From: Azospirillum formosense
Lineage (GTDB): Bacteria > Pseudomonadota > Alphaproteobacteria > Azospirillales > Azospirillaceae
Length of the DNA stretch: 64,000 nt
Direction: 5' to 3'
NCBI RefSeq assembly: GCF_040500525.1
Contig: NZ_CP159402.1
Location: 1,425,501-1,489,500, forward strand
Shown: positions 63,355 through 64,000 of the stretch, piece after piece
Layout of the letters: each line of letters opens with the position of its first letter
Numbering within the stretch: the first letter of the stretch is position 1
The notes under the pieces: generated by a model
What the model was told of the DNA's origin: nothing
Database searches by the model: none
Seen by the model: only the letters and a program-made list of their open reading frames with translations
Made by a program: the position numbers and the translations under genes

Positions 63355-63414
63355 GATCCGCCCTTTTCTCTTGCTGAACAATCGGTTGCCGAACGGTCGG
63401 CGCCCGCCTCGGCA

Positions 63415-64000
63415 CTATTGGGTCGCCTTGAACCCGGCTTCGAGCTTCGCCAGGACCGCCGCGGCGTCGGGGGTCTTCTTCGACACCACGATGTAGACGT
63501 CCAGGCTCTGGACCGGCGTGGCCTTCAGGTCGGCGAGCGTCTTCCCGCCCAGCGCCTGCTGCATCGGCAGCGAGTATTGCAGCAGCGTCGGCGCCCGCCC
63601 GGCCTGGAGAAGCTGCAACGCCTGATCGGCGGTGCGCGCATCGACCAGCTGCACCTTGTTGGCCGGGTCCTCCATCCAGGCGCGCCAGCCGCCGTAGGAA
63701 TAGCCGTTCAGCGCGATGACCGCCTTGCCCGACAGATCCTCCTTCGCCTTCACCGCCGGGGCTTCGCCGATGCCGTAGGCGTTCAGTTCGATCCGGGCGA
63801 TGGGGGCGGCGCTGACCAGCGTGGAGCCGTCGAACTCCTTGACCGTGCGGATGCCCAGGAAAATGTTGAACTCCCCGTCCGCAATGCCGGAGAAGAGGCG
63901 GCGGGCCGGGGCCGATTCGGCGGTGTAGGCGATGCCGGCCGCCTTGGCCGCCTTGTCGAAGGCTTCGATCAGGCTTCCCTTCGCGGTCCCGCCGTCGGTC
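63415..64000 (-). CDS. Periplasmic solute-binding protein, family 3 (5' part outside window)
   Basis: Partial gene; the last 195 residues are visible and the N-terminus with any signal peptide lies beyond the right edge. The fragment has ESAPARRLFSGIADGEFNIF, FDGSTLVSAAPIARIELNAY and LDVYIVVSKKTPDAAAVLAK, with the fold pattern of amino-acid-type (SBP_bac_3) binding proteins. No permease or ATPase gene follows; instead a chemoreceptor comes next, so it may deliver ligand to that receptor rather than to a transporter. The ligand is unknown. Confidence 0.75.
   Translation of the reverse strand, partial: TDGGTAKGSLIEAFDKAAKAAGIAYTAESAPARRLFSGIADGEFNIFLGIRTVKEFDGSTLVSAAPIARIELNAYGIGEAPAVKAKEDLSGKAVIALNGYSYGGWRAWMEDPANKVQLVDARTADQALQLLQAGRAPTLLQYSLPMQQALGGKTLADLKATPVQSLDVYIVVSKKTPDAAAVLAKLEAGFKATQ

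Overview
The window is high-GC DNA with strong G/C preference at third codon positions, many GTG starts and Shine-Dalgarno-led, tightly packed genes. Gene content (glmU-glmS, class II DAHP synthase, Mn-catalase, two TRAP systems, DctSR, two Liv-type/ABC binding proteins, chemoreceptors, two FliL-like proteins away from any flagellar cluster) points to a motile, metabolically broad alphaproteobacterium. Azospirillum or a close relative of the Rhodospirillales fits best; this is an inference from protein resemblance and cannot be proven without a database search.

Layout. 1-17.2 kb is ordinary chromosome-like housekeeping: NAD salvage (partial), a FliL-like protein, glutathione reductase, Mn-catalase, AmpG permease, class II DAHP synthase, a second FliL-like protein, succinate-semialdehyde dehydrogenase, pantothenate synthetase, two identical tRNA-Val(CAC) genes, a DUF3108 protein, a phosphoglycolate-phosphatase-like HAD enzyme, glmU and glmS with a clear terminator. 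Two intergenic spots carry copies of a G+C-rich palindromic repeat.

17.4-36.8 kb is accessory and mosaic. A decayed IS5-family element abuts an iclR gene that faces a catabolic operon: CaiB-type CoA transferase, aldehyde dehydrogenase, YihU/3-hydroxyisobutyrate-dehydrogenase-like enzyme, Liv-type binding protein, two adjacent acyl-CoA dehydrogenases, an atypical crotonase, livGFHM, a chemoreceptor, etfBA and 3-hydroxybutyryl-CoA dehydrogenase. Together these read as sense, import, CoA-activate, desaturate, hydrate/rearrange and oxidise an unknown carboxylic acid, with electrons leaving through ETF. The block ends at a broken IS6-family transposase.

37-44.4 kb is a second accessory module between the IS6 remnant and an IS3 orfA remnant: Ldh2-type dehydrogenase, SDR dehydrogenase resembling 2-keto-3-deoxy-L-fuconate dehydrogenase, a DctPQM TRAP transporter, a GntR/FCD regulator and a D-tagatose-3-epimerase-like enzyme. 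The intergenic region between the two transcription units is crowded with palindromes.

44.7-64 kb returns to chromosome-like genes: a Tat-exported MepK-like (DUF882) peptidase, a pentapeptide-repeat protein, an exported rubredoxin-like protein lacking one metal cysteine, an Lrp regulator with a LysE exporter, a patatin-like phospholipase, an RlmM-like methyltransferase, an exported alpha/beta hydrolase, an iron-regulated Bfd-like ferredoxin with a Fur box on its -35, a three-gene two-component locus (DctS, DctR, extra kinase) divergent from a second DctPQM TRAP operon, a YjdM protein, and a chemoreceptor downstream of a partial amino-acid-type binding protein.
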